Positions 53,414-63,063 are shown, numbered from the stretch's first letter. The stretch is 64,000 nucleotides of DNA from Haliea sp. E1-2-M8 (GCF_030649675.1 NZ_JAUTDR010000009.1:103577-167576); one strand, 5' to 3'. Notes: a model not told the origin generated them from the letters alone. Numbers and translations: made by a program.

Positions 53414-54346
53414 TCAGTAGCCGGCATTGACATCGACCCGCCCCGCCAGCGGCTCGTCGCGCAGAAAACGCTCCAGGTTGGCAAAAAACAGCGCCAGCAC
53501 GCGCTCCATCGCATCCGGCTCACACCAGGAAATGTGCGGGCTGAGGCTCACGCCGGGATGCGTGTACAGCCAGTGGCCCGCCGGTACCGGCTCCGGCTCC
53601 GCGGTATCCAGGTAGGCATGGGCCACGATGCCTTCGTCCAGCGCCCAGCGCAGGGCGTCGTGGTCGACCAGGCTGCCGCGAGCGACGTTGACCAGCCGCA
53701 ATCCGGGCCTGGCTTGGGCCAGGCGCGCGCGGTCGAGCAGGTGCTGGGTGGCTGCCGTGGCGGGCGCCGCCAGCACCAGGTAGTCACTGCCCGCCAGCAG
53801 GGCCTCGATATCATCGGCGCGCTGAATACCTGCCGGCAGCGTCCTCGGAGAGCGCACCAGGGCGCTGACGGACATCTCAAAGGCCTGGGCCCGACGCGCT
53901 ACGGCGCTACCGATGGCGCCCAGCCCCACCAGCCCCAGCTGCTTGCCCGCCAGAACCTGGAGCGAAGCGAAGTACCAGTGCGCCGGGGGGCTGTCGACCC
54001 AGCTGGCCGGCAACTGCTTGGCATCTGCGAGCAGCATTGCCAGTACCCACTCGGCAATGGCAGTCGCGGTGGAGCCGCGGGAACAGGTCAGCTCGCGATC
54101 GCCGACCAAATGCAGGGGGAAACCGTCGACACCGGTACCGTACAGGTGTATCCAGCGCACGCCGACCTCGGGCGCCAGCAGCGCCTCGAGGTGGGGCCCC
54201 GGAATAGCCGTGGTAAACAGGGCATCGCCGCGCAGGCCATCTGGTACGCCGGCCTTGGCATCAATCTGGACGATCTCGAGGCCCGGGGCACAAGCGGCAA
54301 TCCGCGCATGCAGGTCCGGCAGGCGCAGGTCGGTGAGCAATCGCAT
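53414..54346 (-). CDS. D-2-hydroxyacid dehydrogenase
   Basis: A 310-residue NAD(P)-dependent enzyme. The nucleotide-binding motif is GLVGLGAIGSAVARR. The catalytic Arg is in NVARGSLVD, Glu in DTAEPEP and His in SPHISW. It resembles glyoxylate/hydroxypyruvate reductase-type members. It lies 33 bases upstream of the MtfA-like gene on the same strand and could be transcribed with that operon, but spacing is looser. Divergent from the M28 peptidase gene. Confidence 0.92.
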   Translation of the reverse strand: MRLLTDLRLPDLHARIAACAPGLEIVQIDAKAGVPDGLRGDALFTTAIPGPHLEALLAPEVGVRWIHLYGTGVDGFPLHLVGDRELTCSRGSTATAIAEWVLAMLLADAKQLPASWVDSPPAHWYFASLQVLAGKQLGLVGLGAIGSAVARRAQAFEMSVSALVRSPRTLPAGIQRADDIEALLAGSDYLVLAAPATAATQHLLDRARLAQARPGLRLVNVARGSLVDHDALRWALDEGIVAHAYLDTAEPEPVPAGHWLYTHPGVSLSPHISWCEPDAMERVLALFFANLERFLRDEPLAGRVDVNAGY

Positions 54347-54478
54347 GGGGCTGGTTTCTCCTTCATTTCCCGCGCCCAGTGTAGCGCAAGCGACGCCTGA
54401 CGTGCCGACTCGTCACCAGGCTGAGTGAGTGTTAATGTTGCCGCATCTGGAGCCACTACCCGGAATGAGGAAACGCCT

Positions 54479-56191
54479 GTGAACCAACGCCTGTCGAGAC
54501 TATCTCTGCTCGCCGCAATACTGCTGGTTGCCGCCTGCGCCAAAGAGCAACCGCCGGTCGCGTCCGAAACTGTAACCGCCGCCGAAACCGCCACCGTTGA
54601 GCCTGCCCGGATTGATGCCCAGCGCCTGTCCGAGCAGGTAAAGGTACTGGCGTCGGACGAGTTCGGGGGTCGCGCCCCCGGTACAGCCGGTGAGAGCAAA
54701 ACTGTCGAATACCTGATCGAGCAGTTCGAGACCATCGGTATCGAACCCGGGGGCCCGGACGGCAGCTGGACCCAGACGGTGCCCATGATCCACACCCTGC
54801 TCGGTGACGCGGGCAGCCTGACGATTACCCAGGGCGGAGACAGCTCGGCGCTGCTGCAGGCCGAAGATATCGAGGTCAGCACCGTGCGCCCCGCTACCGC
54901 CATCGTGATCGATGAGGCTCCGGTGGCCTTCGTCGGCTTCGGCGTTTCCGCGCCGGAACGCGACTGGGACGATTTCGGCGACCTCGACCTGACCGGCAAG
55001 ATCGCCCTGTTCCTGGTCAATGACCCGGACTTCGCCGCGGCAGCGGAGGAACCGGTCGCCGGCCGTTTCGGCAACCGCCGGATGACCTACTATGGCCGCT
55101 GGAGTTACAAATTCGAGGAGGCCGCCCGACGCGGCGCCCTGGGAGCACTGGTCATTCATGAAACCGAGGCCGCAGGCTACGGCTGGAGCGTGGCCTCCTC
55201 GTCCCCCGGTGAAAACTACGCCCTGGCAGACGCCGACGCACAGCCGGTGGCGCTGCAGGGCTGGATGCACGGCGATACCGCGGCACGGCTGCTGGCCGCC
55301 GCCGGGCATGATCTGGCACAGCTGCGGGTCGCTGCACGCCACCCCGACTTCGAAGCCTTTGAGTTGGAGGACACCAGCTTCAGCGCCGATTTACAGGTGC
55401 AGGTGAAGGAAATCGACAGCGCGAACGTGCTTGGCCTGCTGCCGGGCAGTACCCATCCCGACGAAATCCTGATGGCTTCTGCGCACTGGGATTCCTACGG
55501 CGAGGGCGCGCCTGACGCCGAGGGCCGGACCGTGCGCCCCGGCGCCAATGATGATGCCCTGGGAACCGCCGGCGTACTGGAGCTGGCCCGTGTCCTCAAG
55601 GCCGGCCCGCCGCTGCAGCGCAGCGTAGTCTTTGCCCTGTGGACGGCAGAGGAAAGTGGCCTGCTGGGGTCCAAGGCGTACGCCGACGACCCCGTCTATC
55701 CACTGGAGACTACCGTCGCCAATTTCACCCTCGATATCCTGCAAACCGCCGGCCTGGCCCGCGACGTGATCCTGGTCGGCAAAGGCCAGAGTGAACTGGA
55801 GGATGATCTGGCGCGGGTTGCCGCCACCCAGGACCGGGTAGTCACGCCAGAAAATCTGCCGGAAAACGGTCTGTTCTACCGCGCGGATCACTTCTCCATG
55901 GCGCGCGGCGGCGTTCCGGTGCTGCTGCTCATGGCCATCGCCGGCGGCAATGATCTGGTAGAGGGTGGCCGCGCCGCCGGCAACCAGTGGGTCGCCGACT
56001 ATGTCGGCAATTGCTATCACCAGACCTGCGACGCCTGGGATCCGGACTGGAACCTGGCCGGTGCGGTGCAGGACATCGAGCTGTTCCAGATGCTGATTGA
56101 GGACCTCGGCAACTCGCGGCGCTGGCCCGAGTGGAAAGCCGGGTCGGAGTTCAAGGCGCTGCGGGACACAAGCAGCTCTGCAAGACTATAA
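54479..56191 (+). CDS. M28-family zinc metallopeptidase lipoprotein
   Basis: A 570-residue exported aminopeptidase-type enzyme. The leader ends in a lipobox LVAAC (Cys at residue 20), so it is probably an outer-membrane lipoprotein. A PA-like insert domain precedes the catalytic domain, where the dinuclear zinc ligands read ASAHWDSYG, NDDALG, TAEESG, LDIL and HQTCD. The GTG at 54479 with GAGGAA 6-7 bases upstream is the best start. The GTG at 54425 lies before any leader. No operon partners. Confidence 0.92.
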   Translation: MNQRLSRLSLLAAILLVAACAKEQPPVASETVTAAETATVEPARIDAQRLSEQVKVLASDEFGGRAPGTAGESKTVEYLIEQFETIGIEPGGPDGSWTQTVPMIHTLLGDAGSLTITQGGDSSALLQAEDIEVSTVRPATAIVIDEAPVAFVGFGVSAPERDWDDFGDLDLTGKIALFLVNDPDFAAAAEEPVAGRFGNRRMTYYGRWSYKFEEAARRGALGALVIHETEAAGYGWSVASSSPGENYALADADAQPVALQGWMHGDTAARLLAAAGHDLAQLRVAARHPDFEAFELEDTSFSADLQVQVKEIDSANVLGLLPGSTHPDEILMASAHWDSYGEGAPDAEGRTVRPGANDDALGTAGVLELARVLKAGPPLQRSVVFALWTAEESGLLGSKAYADDPVYPLETTVANFTLDILQTAGLARDVILVGKGQSELEDDLARVAATQDRVVTPENLPENGLFYRADHFSMARGGVPVLLLMAIAGGNDLVEGGRAAGNQWVADYVGNCYHQTCDAWDPDWNLAGAVQDIELFQMLIEDLGNSRRWPEWKAGSEFKALRDTSSSARL

Positions 56192-56277
56192 CGACCCGCG
56201 CTTTTCTCGCGAAAGCTGGTCGCGCTTTGCAGCAACGGAAAAATGGGTACAGACTGCAGTGAATGGGGGTAATAGCC

Positions 56278-56676
56278 ATGAACGAAATCAATCATCTTGC
56301 GGTCATTGTCGCGGTATTATCGGCATTTCTCATTGGCGGTCTTTGGTATTCGCCGCTCTTGTTTGCGAAACCCTGGATGGCTGCTGCGGGTATAAGTGAG
56401 GAACAGGCAAGACAGGCCAAAATGGCCAAAGTGTTTGGGATTTCCTTCATCTGGGTGTTGCTGGGAGCATACGTTTTCGCGATGTTTCTGGGACCGGATG
56501 CGTCCCTGGGGTTGGGGGCGGGTGCCGGATTCGCCGCAGGGTTGTTCTGGGTGGCCGGCTCCTTCGCTGTCAACTATCAGTTCGAGCAGCGACCCCTGCG
56601 TCTGCTGTTAATCAATGGCGGCTACCATACCGTGCAGTACACGGTAATCGGACTGATTCTGGCAGCCTGGCCGTGA
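56278..56676 (+). CDS. DUF1761 small membrane protein
   Basis: A 132-residue protein with four membrane helices and the characteristic opening INHLAVIVAVLSAFLIGGLW followed by YSPLLFAKPWM. DUF1761 proteins have no established function. The start at 56278 has GGGGG about 10 bases upstream. Its TGA overlaps the GTG of the following SDR gene. Confidence 0.87.
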   Translation: MNEINHLAVIVAVLSAFLIGGLWYSPLLFAKPWMAAAGISEEQARQAKMAKVFGISFIWVLLGAYVFAMFLGPDASLGLGAGAGFAAGLFWVAGSFAVNYQFEQRPLRLLLINGGYHTVQYTVIGLILAAWP

Positions 56677-57443
56677 ATTCGCCTTTCCCCGCCGTCAGCT
56701 ACGCTGACATGCAGGGCAAGGTCGCCCTGGTCACCGGCGCCGCCTCCGGCATCGGCGAGGCCTGTGCCCGCCAGTTCGCCGCCCAGGGCTGCCGCCTGGT
56801 GCTGTTCGACCGGAATAGCGACAGCGTGGAGGCACTGGCGGTGGAACTCGGCGCCCACGCGATCGCCGGCGATGTCACTGAGGAGCGAGCGGTCGCGGAC
56901 GCCGTGGCCGCCTGTCAGACCCACTTCGGCGGCCTGGACTACGCGGTCAACAGCGCCGGGGTGGCGGGCAAGCCGGCGGCGCTTGAGGACACCACCATGG
57001 AAGAGTGGCTGCGGGTAACGGGCATCAACCTCACCGGCATATTCCTCTGCCTCAAACACCAGCTCAAAGTAATGAAAGCGGCCGGCAGCGGCGCCATTGT
57101 CAGCATCTCCTCGGGAGCGGGCCTGATCGGCACGCCTTACCTGGCGCCCTACTGCGCCAGCAAGCACGCGGTGCTGGGCCTGACCAAGACCGCCGCCATG
57201 GAAGTGGCGCCCTCCGGGGTACGGGTCAACGCTGTGCTCCCGGGCTCTACCCGCACGCCCATGCTGGAGGACTCCATGCGCCAGGGCCCGGAGTTGGAGA
57301 CCATGATTCTCAACAGCATCCCCTGCGGGCGGCTCGGAACTGCGGATGAAATTGCCGCGGCAGTGCTGTGGCTGTGCAGCGCGCAGGCTTCCTATGTCAA
57401 CGGCCACTCCCTGGTGGTGGATGGCGCCACCATCTCCCGCTGA
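56673..57443 (+). CDS. Short-chain dehydrogenase/reductase
   Basis: A 256-residue SDR. The cofactor motif TGAASGIG is near residue 21, followed by NSAGVAG and the catalytic Ser in VSISSGAG with Tyr/Lys in YCASKHAV. The GTG at 56673 overlaps the DUF1761 stop (GTGA). An ATG at 56709 begins the conserved GKVALVTG strand and would be slightly short. Substrate unknown. Confidence 0.9.
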   Translation: MNSPFPAVSYADMQGKVALVTGAASGIGEACARQFAAQGCRLVLFDRNSDSVEALAVELGAHAIAGDVTEERAVADAVAACQTHFGGLDYAVNSAGVAGKPAALEDTTMEEWLRVTGINLTGIFLCLKHQLKVMKAAGSGAIVSISSGAGLIGTPYLAPYCASKHAVLGLTKTAAMEVAPSGVRVNAVLPGSTRTPMLEDSMRQGPELETMILNSIPCGRLGTADEIAAAVLWLCSAQASYVNGHSLVVDGATISR

Positions 57444-57533
57444 ATCTGCCATCACACCAGCCCAGGGAGCCGCCGTGACCCAGTTCAACTACATAACGCC
57501 CCGCCGCTACAGGCCTTATTGGAGAACACGCAA

Positions 57534-57983
57534 ATGAATGCCCAGGCAGACGCCCTGCAGACACTGTGCCCCCATTGCGGCACCATCAACCGAATTGAGC
57601 GATCCCGTCTGGGGCAGAAACCAAACTGCGGACGCTGCCACAAGGCACTGTTCACCGGCACTCCGTTGGCCGCGGATGACGCCCTTTTCAGTCGCTTGCT
57701 GGCCAAAGAGGAGCTGCCGCTGGTGGTGGACTTCTGGGCCGAGTGGTGCGGGCCCTGCAAGATGATGACCCCGGTATTTGCAGCCACCGCCGCAACCCTG
57801 GAACCGCAGGCCCGGTTCGTGAAAGTGGACACAGAGGTGGCACCGCGCACGGCAGCCTCGTTCAACATACGAAGTATCCCGACCCTGGCGATATTTCACC
57901 GCGGCAAGCAGCTCGTGCAGCAGGCAGGCGCCCTGCCCCAGCAGCAGTTCAACGCCTGGGTACAGCGGAACCTGCCGCGCTGA
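57534..57983 (+). CDS. trxC: Thioredoxin 2 (zinc-binding N-terminus)
   Basis: A 149-residue thioredoxin with an N-terminal zinc-binding domain (C12, C15, C32, C35: CPHC and CGRC) and the redox site WCGPC at 71-75. This is the TrxC architecture. It reduces disulfides in the cytoplasm and is often peroxide-inducible. GGAG about 8 bases before the ATG at 57534 sets the start. The reading from 57519 is only five residues longer and lacks a ribosome site. It converges with the ZIP transporter gene. Confidence 0.94.
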   Translation: MNAQADALQTLCPHCGTINRIERSRLGQKPNCGRCHKALFTGTPLAADDALFSRLLAKEELPLVVDFWAEWCGPCKMMTPVFAATAATLEPQARFVKVDTEVAPRTAASFNIRSIPTLAIFHRGKQLVQQAGALPQQQFNAWVQRNLPR

Positions 57984-57999
57984 GTCCCGCCCCTTGTGC

Positions 58000-58896
58000 T
58001 CACACACCGGCGAGGGCGATGCCCAGCGTCAGTGCCAACCCCAGAACAAAAAAGCCGAAATGCGTCACCGCAGCACGGCAGCTGGTCAGCAACTTGATCT
58101 CTGGAACCAGATCGGACGCGGCAATATAGATGAAATTCCCGGCACCAAACAACACCAGCGCTGCCACCTCGAAATGCCGCGAGGCCGCATAGGCGATGAG
58201 AGCACCAGCGGGAAAGGTCAATGCCGAAACAAGGTTCAGGAACAGGGCCCGGCGACGCGGAAAACCACCGTGCACAAGAATACCGAAATCGCCCAGTTCC
58301 TGGGGCACCTCGTGCGCTACCGCTGCGATCCACGCCACAAATCCGGCCTGCGGATTGATCAGAAAGGTACTGGCGATTCCGAGACCACCGATGAAATTGT
58401 GAATGGCATCACCGATCAGGATCAGATACGCCGACGGCCTGCGGAACTGTGCCGAGGCCTTGTGCGACTGATGCCAGTGCAGAAACTGTTCCAGCCCGAG
58501 AAAGGTCGTGAAGCCCGCCACAACCCACACCGCCGCCGCGATTGGATCCAGTGCCGCGGTGGCCTCCGGAATCATGTGAAAGAAAGCGCCACCGAGCAGC
58601 GTCCCCGCAGCCAGCGACACCACGGGCAGCAGCAGCTTCTCCAGCGTTTCCGCGCGAATCAAGGTGGTCAAACCACCCACCAGCGCGATCGCGCTCATCA
58701 GAAAACCACCGACTACGATCCACCAGAAACTGCTGATAGGCTCACCCCTTCCCGAGACCACCCTCACAAAGCCAGCGGGCAGATTAATGATCTTGCAGAT
58801 TATAGCCTCGACCGCTTCCTTTGCCCTGCCTTTCTCAAGGCCCTCGAATACCCCGCTTGCAGCAAGCCCCAGGCAAGCACGCCCTGGTTGCAGCAT
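58000..58896 (-). CDS. ZIP-family metal transporter
   Basis: A 298-residue membrane protein with about eight helices. The two metal-site helices read GDAIHNFIGGLG and AHEVPQELGDFGIL, with a His-rich linker (FLHWHQSHK). It takes up Zn(II) or Fe(II). The first about 55 residues are not membrane-like or conserved, so the real start may lie downstream near 58740 (before FWWIVVGGFLMSA), possibly at a GTG or TTG. The coordinates given use the first ATG. Confidence 0.86.
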   Translation of the reverse strand: MLQPGRACLGLAASGVFEGLEKGRAKEAVEAIICKIINLPAGFVRVVSGRGEPISSFWWIVVGGFLMSAIALVGGLTTLIRAETLEKLLLPVVSLAAGTLLGGAFFHMIPEATAALDPIAAAVWVVAGFTTFLGLEQFLHWHQSHKASAQFRRPSAYLILIGDAIHNFIGGLGIASTFLINPQAGFVAWIAAVAHEVPQELGDFGILVHGGFPRRRALFLNLVSALTFPAGALIAYAASRHFEVAALVLFGAGNFIYIAASDLVPEIKLLTSCRAAVTHFGFFVLGLALTLGIALAGV

Positions 58897-58912
58897 CCCG
58901 GTTGATTAACAC

Positions 58913-59650
58913 CTAGTGCTGGCGTTTTTGGCATCCATCGCGGTAGTTTTCATAGTGCATGGCTCGCTCCACGGAATGTACGTCCTTCAGCAGGTCGTTG
59001 GCCATCCGGTGCCGCAGATCATAGGGGTGTATACCAATGCGTAATGGCAGCCCGGTGCAGGCAGCGCGATAACGCTGGTACTGGTTGAAACGACGCAGGA
59101 ATATGGCCCGCGACGGCGAATCGGCTTCATAACCTGTCAGCGGGAGCCTGTCAAACGAATCACCGTCGCTGTGATAAACCCCGCTCAAGGTCTCATACTG
59201 GCCGAACGGCAGCGCCTGCAGCCGTGGTTTAGCCACATTACCCATCGCCCAGGCCGGCGGGACATAGAGCGTTGGACTGTTCAGGCCCTGATCGGCAAAC
59301 CACCCATAACAGCGTGCTACAAGTTCGTTAATCTGTGAACGCGACAGCGACAGATGCTCAGCCGCTCTGCGGGACAGGAAAAGACTGTGCAGCCGGTGAT
59401 ATAGGCTTTGCGGTGCGTCGCAACAATGCATCCAGCCATGGCCGGCAAGTCTATAGCCCAGGTCTTGGTGTTCGTGCAGCCAATCAATGTCCGCCTGTTG
59501 CCAGCGGCGACCAGGGACAACCAGCAGGGTGACACTTGCTGGCGGTATCTCACCAAGCGCGTTTAAAAGATGGCCGACTGCTGTGAGCGTTTCGGGCATG
59601 ACATCATGAACTGATATCACGGCGGTATGGATAGTGCGTTGCTCCGACAT
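58913..59650 (-). CDS. DUF2334 polysaccharide-deacetylase-like protein
   Basis: A 245-residue protein of the NodB/DUF2334 type. The strand VISVHDVMPE carries the first metal Asp position, GYRLAGHGWMH the His residues, and YVPPAWAMG and IGIHPYD later conserved motifs. It probably removes an acyl group from a sugar or N-acetyl group. It starts at ATG 59650, 16 bases after the glycosyltransferase stop, as third gene of the sulfotransferase-glycosyltransferase-deacetylase operon. Confidence 0.85.
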   Translation of the reverse strand: MSEQRTIHTAVISVHDVMPETLTAVGHLLNALGEIPPASVTLLVVPGRRWQQADIDWLHEHQDLGYRLAGHGWMHCCDAPQSLYHRLHSLFLSRRAAEHLSLSRSQINELVARCYGWFADQGLNSPTLYVPPAWAMGNVAKPRLQALPFGQYETLSGVYHSDGDSFDRLPLTGYEADSPSRAIFLRRFNQYQRYRAACTGLPLRIGIHPYDLRHRMANDLLKDVHSVERAMHYENYRDGCQKRQH

Positions 59651-59666
59651 TTTTGTTCGCTTGCTG

Positions 59667-60833
59667 TCAGTCTGCGGCAAGCTTTCGCAACAGGGCAAAT
59701 GTGGTTGAGCGCGCCGGCTTGGGCAGGTGATGCTTTTGCAGAGCGGTGGAGCGCAGAACATTCAACCATTGCTGGATAGCATCCCCATTCAGCCGGCACG
59801 CGGCGTTGCGGGCATGCTCGGCAGTCATTTGTCGTTCGCTGTGCGGCAGGGCTTCAATGCGTTGCAGGGCGCTGGACAATGTTTCATCCGGGGCCAGTGT
59901 ATACAAGCCGCTTGCCAGTTCAGGCCATTGATTTATGCCGCAGACGGGCGTGGTCAGAACCAGACGCTGACGGGCCATGGCTTCCAGCGCCACCGTGCCG
60001 AAGGCCTCTACAGAAGACGGCAGTATCAACAGGTCGTTGTCATTGAGGTGATGCACCACCTGATCGCGACTCAACCAGCCGGTGAACACCAGATTGGGCA
60101 GTTCGTCAGCTTTCTGCCTGACAAGCCAGCGTAGTGGCCCGTCGCCAACGATCTCGAAAACAAGATCCGGCCGTTGTTCTGCCAGCGCCAAAAAATGCCC
60201 GATATTTTTCTCCGCAGCCAGGCGGCCGACAAACAGTACACGTTGAATTTTCGGCCGAATTGCCGTGACAGGCTGGCAAACAAAGCCGTGAGCCACCGGG
60301 GTGGGCACCAGGCGCGGATTGATGGCGCCGATGCTGCGGGCGTGCTCAACCATGGACTGACTAATGGTAATGACTGATGAACTGCCGCGGAACATCCGTA
60401 TGTTGAGCAACTGCAGCAGGTTACCGACAATACCCGCAATCAGCGGTCGCCAGTACAGCCTTACCATCGCACGATAATCACTCTGGTGAGTGACGCAGAC
60501 GGGAATGCCCAGTTTTTTGCCAATCCAGTAGCCGGCCAGGGAGAAAAAACCCGGGCCGGGGACGATGATGACATCCGGCTGCATCTCCAGCACCAGCTGT
60601 GTGAGGGCGCGCAATCTTGGCAGGTAAAGCCGCTGGGTGGCGTCTCCAGGCATAGGGATGGATCTGCCCTGGCAGGGGTGTGGCTGTTCGATGCCTGGGG
60701 CTACCAGTTCAACACGGCCAACCATTTCGTGGTTTTCAAGGTGTGCCGCCAGATCCTGAAAATAGGTTCCGACACCATTGCGACCGCGAATGGCATCAAC
60801 TACAAATAGCAGTCGCAACTTGTCGGGTGTCAT
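59667..60833 (-). CDS. GT-B glycosyltransferase (GT4-like)
   Basis: A 388-residue glycosyltransferase: N-terminal domain with GVGTYFQDLA (acceptor side) and C-terminal donor domain with FVGRLAAEKNIGHFL and the E-x7-E motif in SSVEAFGTVALEAMA. This is the pattern of diglycosyldiacylglycerol- or mannosyl-type transferases. The ATG overlaps the sulfotransferase stop (ATGA at 60830-60833). With a sulfotransferase and a deacetylase it may build a sulfated glycolipid or cell-surface sugar. Confidence 0.92.
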   Translation of the reverse strand: MTPDKLRLLFVVDAIRGRNGVGTYFQDLAAHLENHEMVGRVELVAPGIEQPHPCQGRSIPMPGDATQRLYLPRLRALTQLVLEMQPDVIIVPGPGFFSLAGYWIGKKLGIPVCVTHQSDYRAMVRLYWRPLIAGIVGNLLQLLNIRMFRGSSSVITISQSMVEHARSIGAINPRLVPTPVAHGFVCQPVTAIRPKIQRVLFVGRLAAEKNIGHFLALAEQRPDLVFEIVGDGPLRWLVRQKADELPNLVFTGWLSRDQVVHHLNDNDLLILPSSVEAFGTVALEAMARQRLVLTTPVCGINQWPELASGLYTLAPDETLSSALQRIEALPHSERQMTAEHARNAACRLNGDAIQQWLNVLRSTALQKHHLPKPARSTTFALLRKLAAD

Positions 60834-62005
60834 AAACGGCCCCCAGGTGGACAGGTCGGGTCCGGGTAGGCAAAGCGTTGGTAGATGAAACCAAACGCCT
60901 GCAGCAGACGCTCCCGTGAAATGCCCAGCCTGTCGACGGAATAGTCATGACGGCTGCGATAGTTTCGGGCCTTGTCCTCTTCCCGTGTCAGCGCTTGCCG
61001 GTAGGTATCGTTAAAAGGCAACTGAAAACGTTGGTAGAGTTGCTCAATAGTAGCCAGCGGTGCCTGCGACAACGTTTCCATCGTTACAATGGCCTGTTGA
61101 CTGGACGACATCTCCGGAAGCGTATCAAGCAGATGACGGCAATAGAATTGCAATAGTTCGGTCAAGCGGTCCCGCCAATAACCGGTATCCGCATGAGGGT
61201 CAATCAGAAGCGCTGCGTTGACCATAGAGCTTACCTGTGAGGGCACGGCGTCGGTCGGGTTGCGAAAACTGGCGATAAACCGGGCGTCGGGAAATGTGCG
61301 CGCGAGACCTTTGACCATCGGACTGAAGGAGGGATTTTTGCTGAGGTAGGTCTTGCCCCGGCCATGACAATACAGGTGCCGTTGCACCAAGCCGTGATAA
61401 AAGCGCAATATCCGCGCCTGCTCCGCGCCCGTGAGATCACGATCGAAGTAAGCCAGCCGCCACAGTTGCTGCTGTGGGAACAGCAGGACCAGCAAAAAGC
61501 AGCCGCCTGTGGGCAGCAGACCAAGAAAGTCTTCTTCGGGCGCTTGCAGACCGGTTTTGTGCACGTCGTCCAGCCAGGACAGCAACAGGCGTTCCGCGCC
61601 GAATATCAAGCGACCGAACGGGCGGCCTACCAGTGCATCGAGGCGCCCCAGGCCGCGCCAAAACCGCCTCTGGATAATGGACGGTGCGAAAATCAGCTCC
61701 CACAGCGCGGTGGTGGTGAAACGTTGCCCGTCAAGCGCCAGCAGGTGGTGCAGAAATGTGGTACCGCTGCGCGGCATGCCGACGATAAAAACAGGCTGTT
61801 TGACTACGACTCGCCGGTAGCCCGAAAACAGCCAGTTGTCGAGTTGCAGGCAGGTGGCGTTGACGCCTTGCAGCAGGACGAACAGGGGCCAGAACAGCCC
61901 CAATAGCAACCAGCGTCGCAGCCCGGGACCCTGCCGCTGGGCACTGTCTGCACGGCACCAACCGGTCAGAAACAGGGAAAGATAAAAGCTCAGGGCGTAT
62001 ATCAC
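60830..62005 (-). CDS. Membrane-anchored sulfotransferase
   Basis: A 391-residue protein with N-terminal hydrophobic segments (about 1-15 and 30-48) and a PAPS-dependent sulfotransferase domain. The 5'-phosphosulfate loop FIVGMPRSGTTFLH is at 73-86, and the 3'-phosphate site is marked by RFIASFRNPTDAVPS. It is first in the three-gene operon and coupled to the glycosyltransferase by ATGA. It probably sulfates a lipid or glycan acceptor. The acceptor is unknown. Confidence 0.9.
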   Translation of the reverse strand: MIYALSFYLSLFLTGWCRADSAQRQGPGLRRWLLLGLFWPLFVLLQGVNATCLQLDNWLFSGYRRVVVKQPVFIVGMPRSGTTFLHHLLALDGQRFTTTALWELIFAPSIIQRRFWRGLGRLDALVGRPFGRLIFGAERLLLSWLDDVHKTGLQAPEEDFLGLLPTGGCFLLVLLFPQQQLWRLAYFDRDLTGAEQARILRFYHGLVQRHLYCHGRGKTYLSKNPSFSPMVKGLARTFPDARFIASFRNPTDAVPSQVSSMVNAALLIDPHADTGYWRDRLTELLQFYCRHLLDTLPEMSSSQQAIVTMETLSQAPLATIEQLYQRFQLPFNDTYRQALTREEDKARNYRSRHDYSVDRLGISRERLLQAFGFIYQRFAYPDPTCPPGGRL

Positions 62006-62145
62006 GTGGGTGGTTTAGTCCCTTTATGAATTACCCGCGGAGAGTAATGCTTGAATGTGACAGAAACGTGACTGCCGGCTGGCGCCCTGAGGGGTCTTGC
62101 AGTAATTGTCGGCGTGGTCAGCCTTGCGCTGCATAACGGGTGCGG

Positions 62146-63063
62146 TCAGTCGGCGCACACGTGCAGGGTTTCGGTCGAATAGGCAATGAGCATGGGGCAA
62201 TCGGCCATGAATGCCGCGCCCACCAGCATGGCGGGTGCCCCCGCGATGCCGAGAACCTCGAAGACCGGAAGGTCTGCGATCTTGACATCCATCGCCGGAT
62301 AACACCGCGCCCCGAGACAGATATCGCTCACCGGGGCGGCGTAACTTGCCGTGCCCCGTCCATCGATACCTCGCGACCCGCCGTTCTTGACCGTGACGGC
62401 TTCACTGTTTGCAGACAGTCCGGCGAGACCGGCCGCGTGCCAGTTCAGGGTGCCGATCCGGGCCGCGCTGTCGAGCACGGCGGCGACGGGCTCGCCTTCC
62501 AGCATCACAGTGAACTGGACGAAACCAGGCTGGACTACGGCATGAAAGTCGAGGCCGGCTTCGGTAACGCCCAGGTCCGAGTACGAAGCCGGGTCCTGGA
62601 AGAGGGTGACCGCCGCGCCGGGCACATCGATTGCCACGTCGTAGCGCGAAAGTACATCGACCCCGAGAATGCCCTCGACCTGGCGACCGTCATACTCGCG
62701 GAAAGCACTGAGATCAGCGACCACGGCACTCACATCATCCTGGACGAGACCACCGAGGGACAGTCCCGGCAGGGTGGCGACCTCCATCGTGATCGCGCCG
62801 GTCGCTCCCTGGACCTCGAGCTGATCGATGTCCTCGGGCGCAAGGTCCAGCCCGGCGCGCAGATCGGCGGAGATCACCGATCGGCCCGCGGCGGTGTCCA
62901 GAATGAAATAGCGCTCTCCAATCCCGGCGATCTGAACGGGGACGAGGATCCGTTCCTCCAGATAGCTGATTGGAAGGCGTGCCGGCTCGGCCGTGATGGC
63001 GAGGGCAGGCGTGGACAGGAAGAAAGCGCTGGACAACAAACCGGCCAAGCAACGCAAGATCAT
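62146..63063 (-). CDS. Exported tandem retropepsin-like aspartic protease homologue
   Basis: A 305-residue protein with a signal peptide to about residue 23. Two aspartic-protease-like halves are visible: FILDTAAG (D56) followed by EGILGVDVL, and AVLDSAAR (D198) followed by GAPAMLVGAAFM. The canonical DTG becomes DTA and DSA. In retropepsin-type enzymes two such halves pair at the active site, so a single-chain enzyme is possible, but the altered glycines make activity uncertain. It lies alone between the sulfotransferase operon and the beta-lactamase-like gene. Confidence 0.82.
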   Translation of the reverse strand: MILRCLAGLLSSAFFLSTPALAITAEPARLPISYLEERILVPVQIAGIGERYFILDTAAGRSVISADLRAGLDLAPEDIDQLEVQGATGAITMEVATLPGLSLGGLVQDDVSAVVADLSAFREYDGRQVEGILGVDVLSRYDVAIDVPGAAVTLFQDPASYSDLGVTEAGLDFHAVVQPGFVQFTVMLEGEPVAAVLDSAARIGTLNWHAAGLAGLSANSEAVTVKNGGSRGIDGRGTASYAAPVSDICLGARCYPAMDVKIADLPVFEVLGIAGAPAMLVGAAFMADCPMLIAYSTETLHVCAD

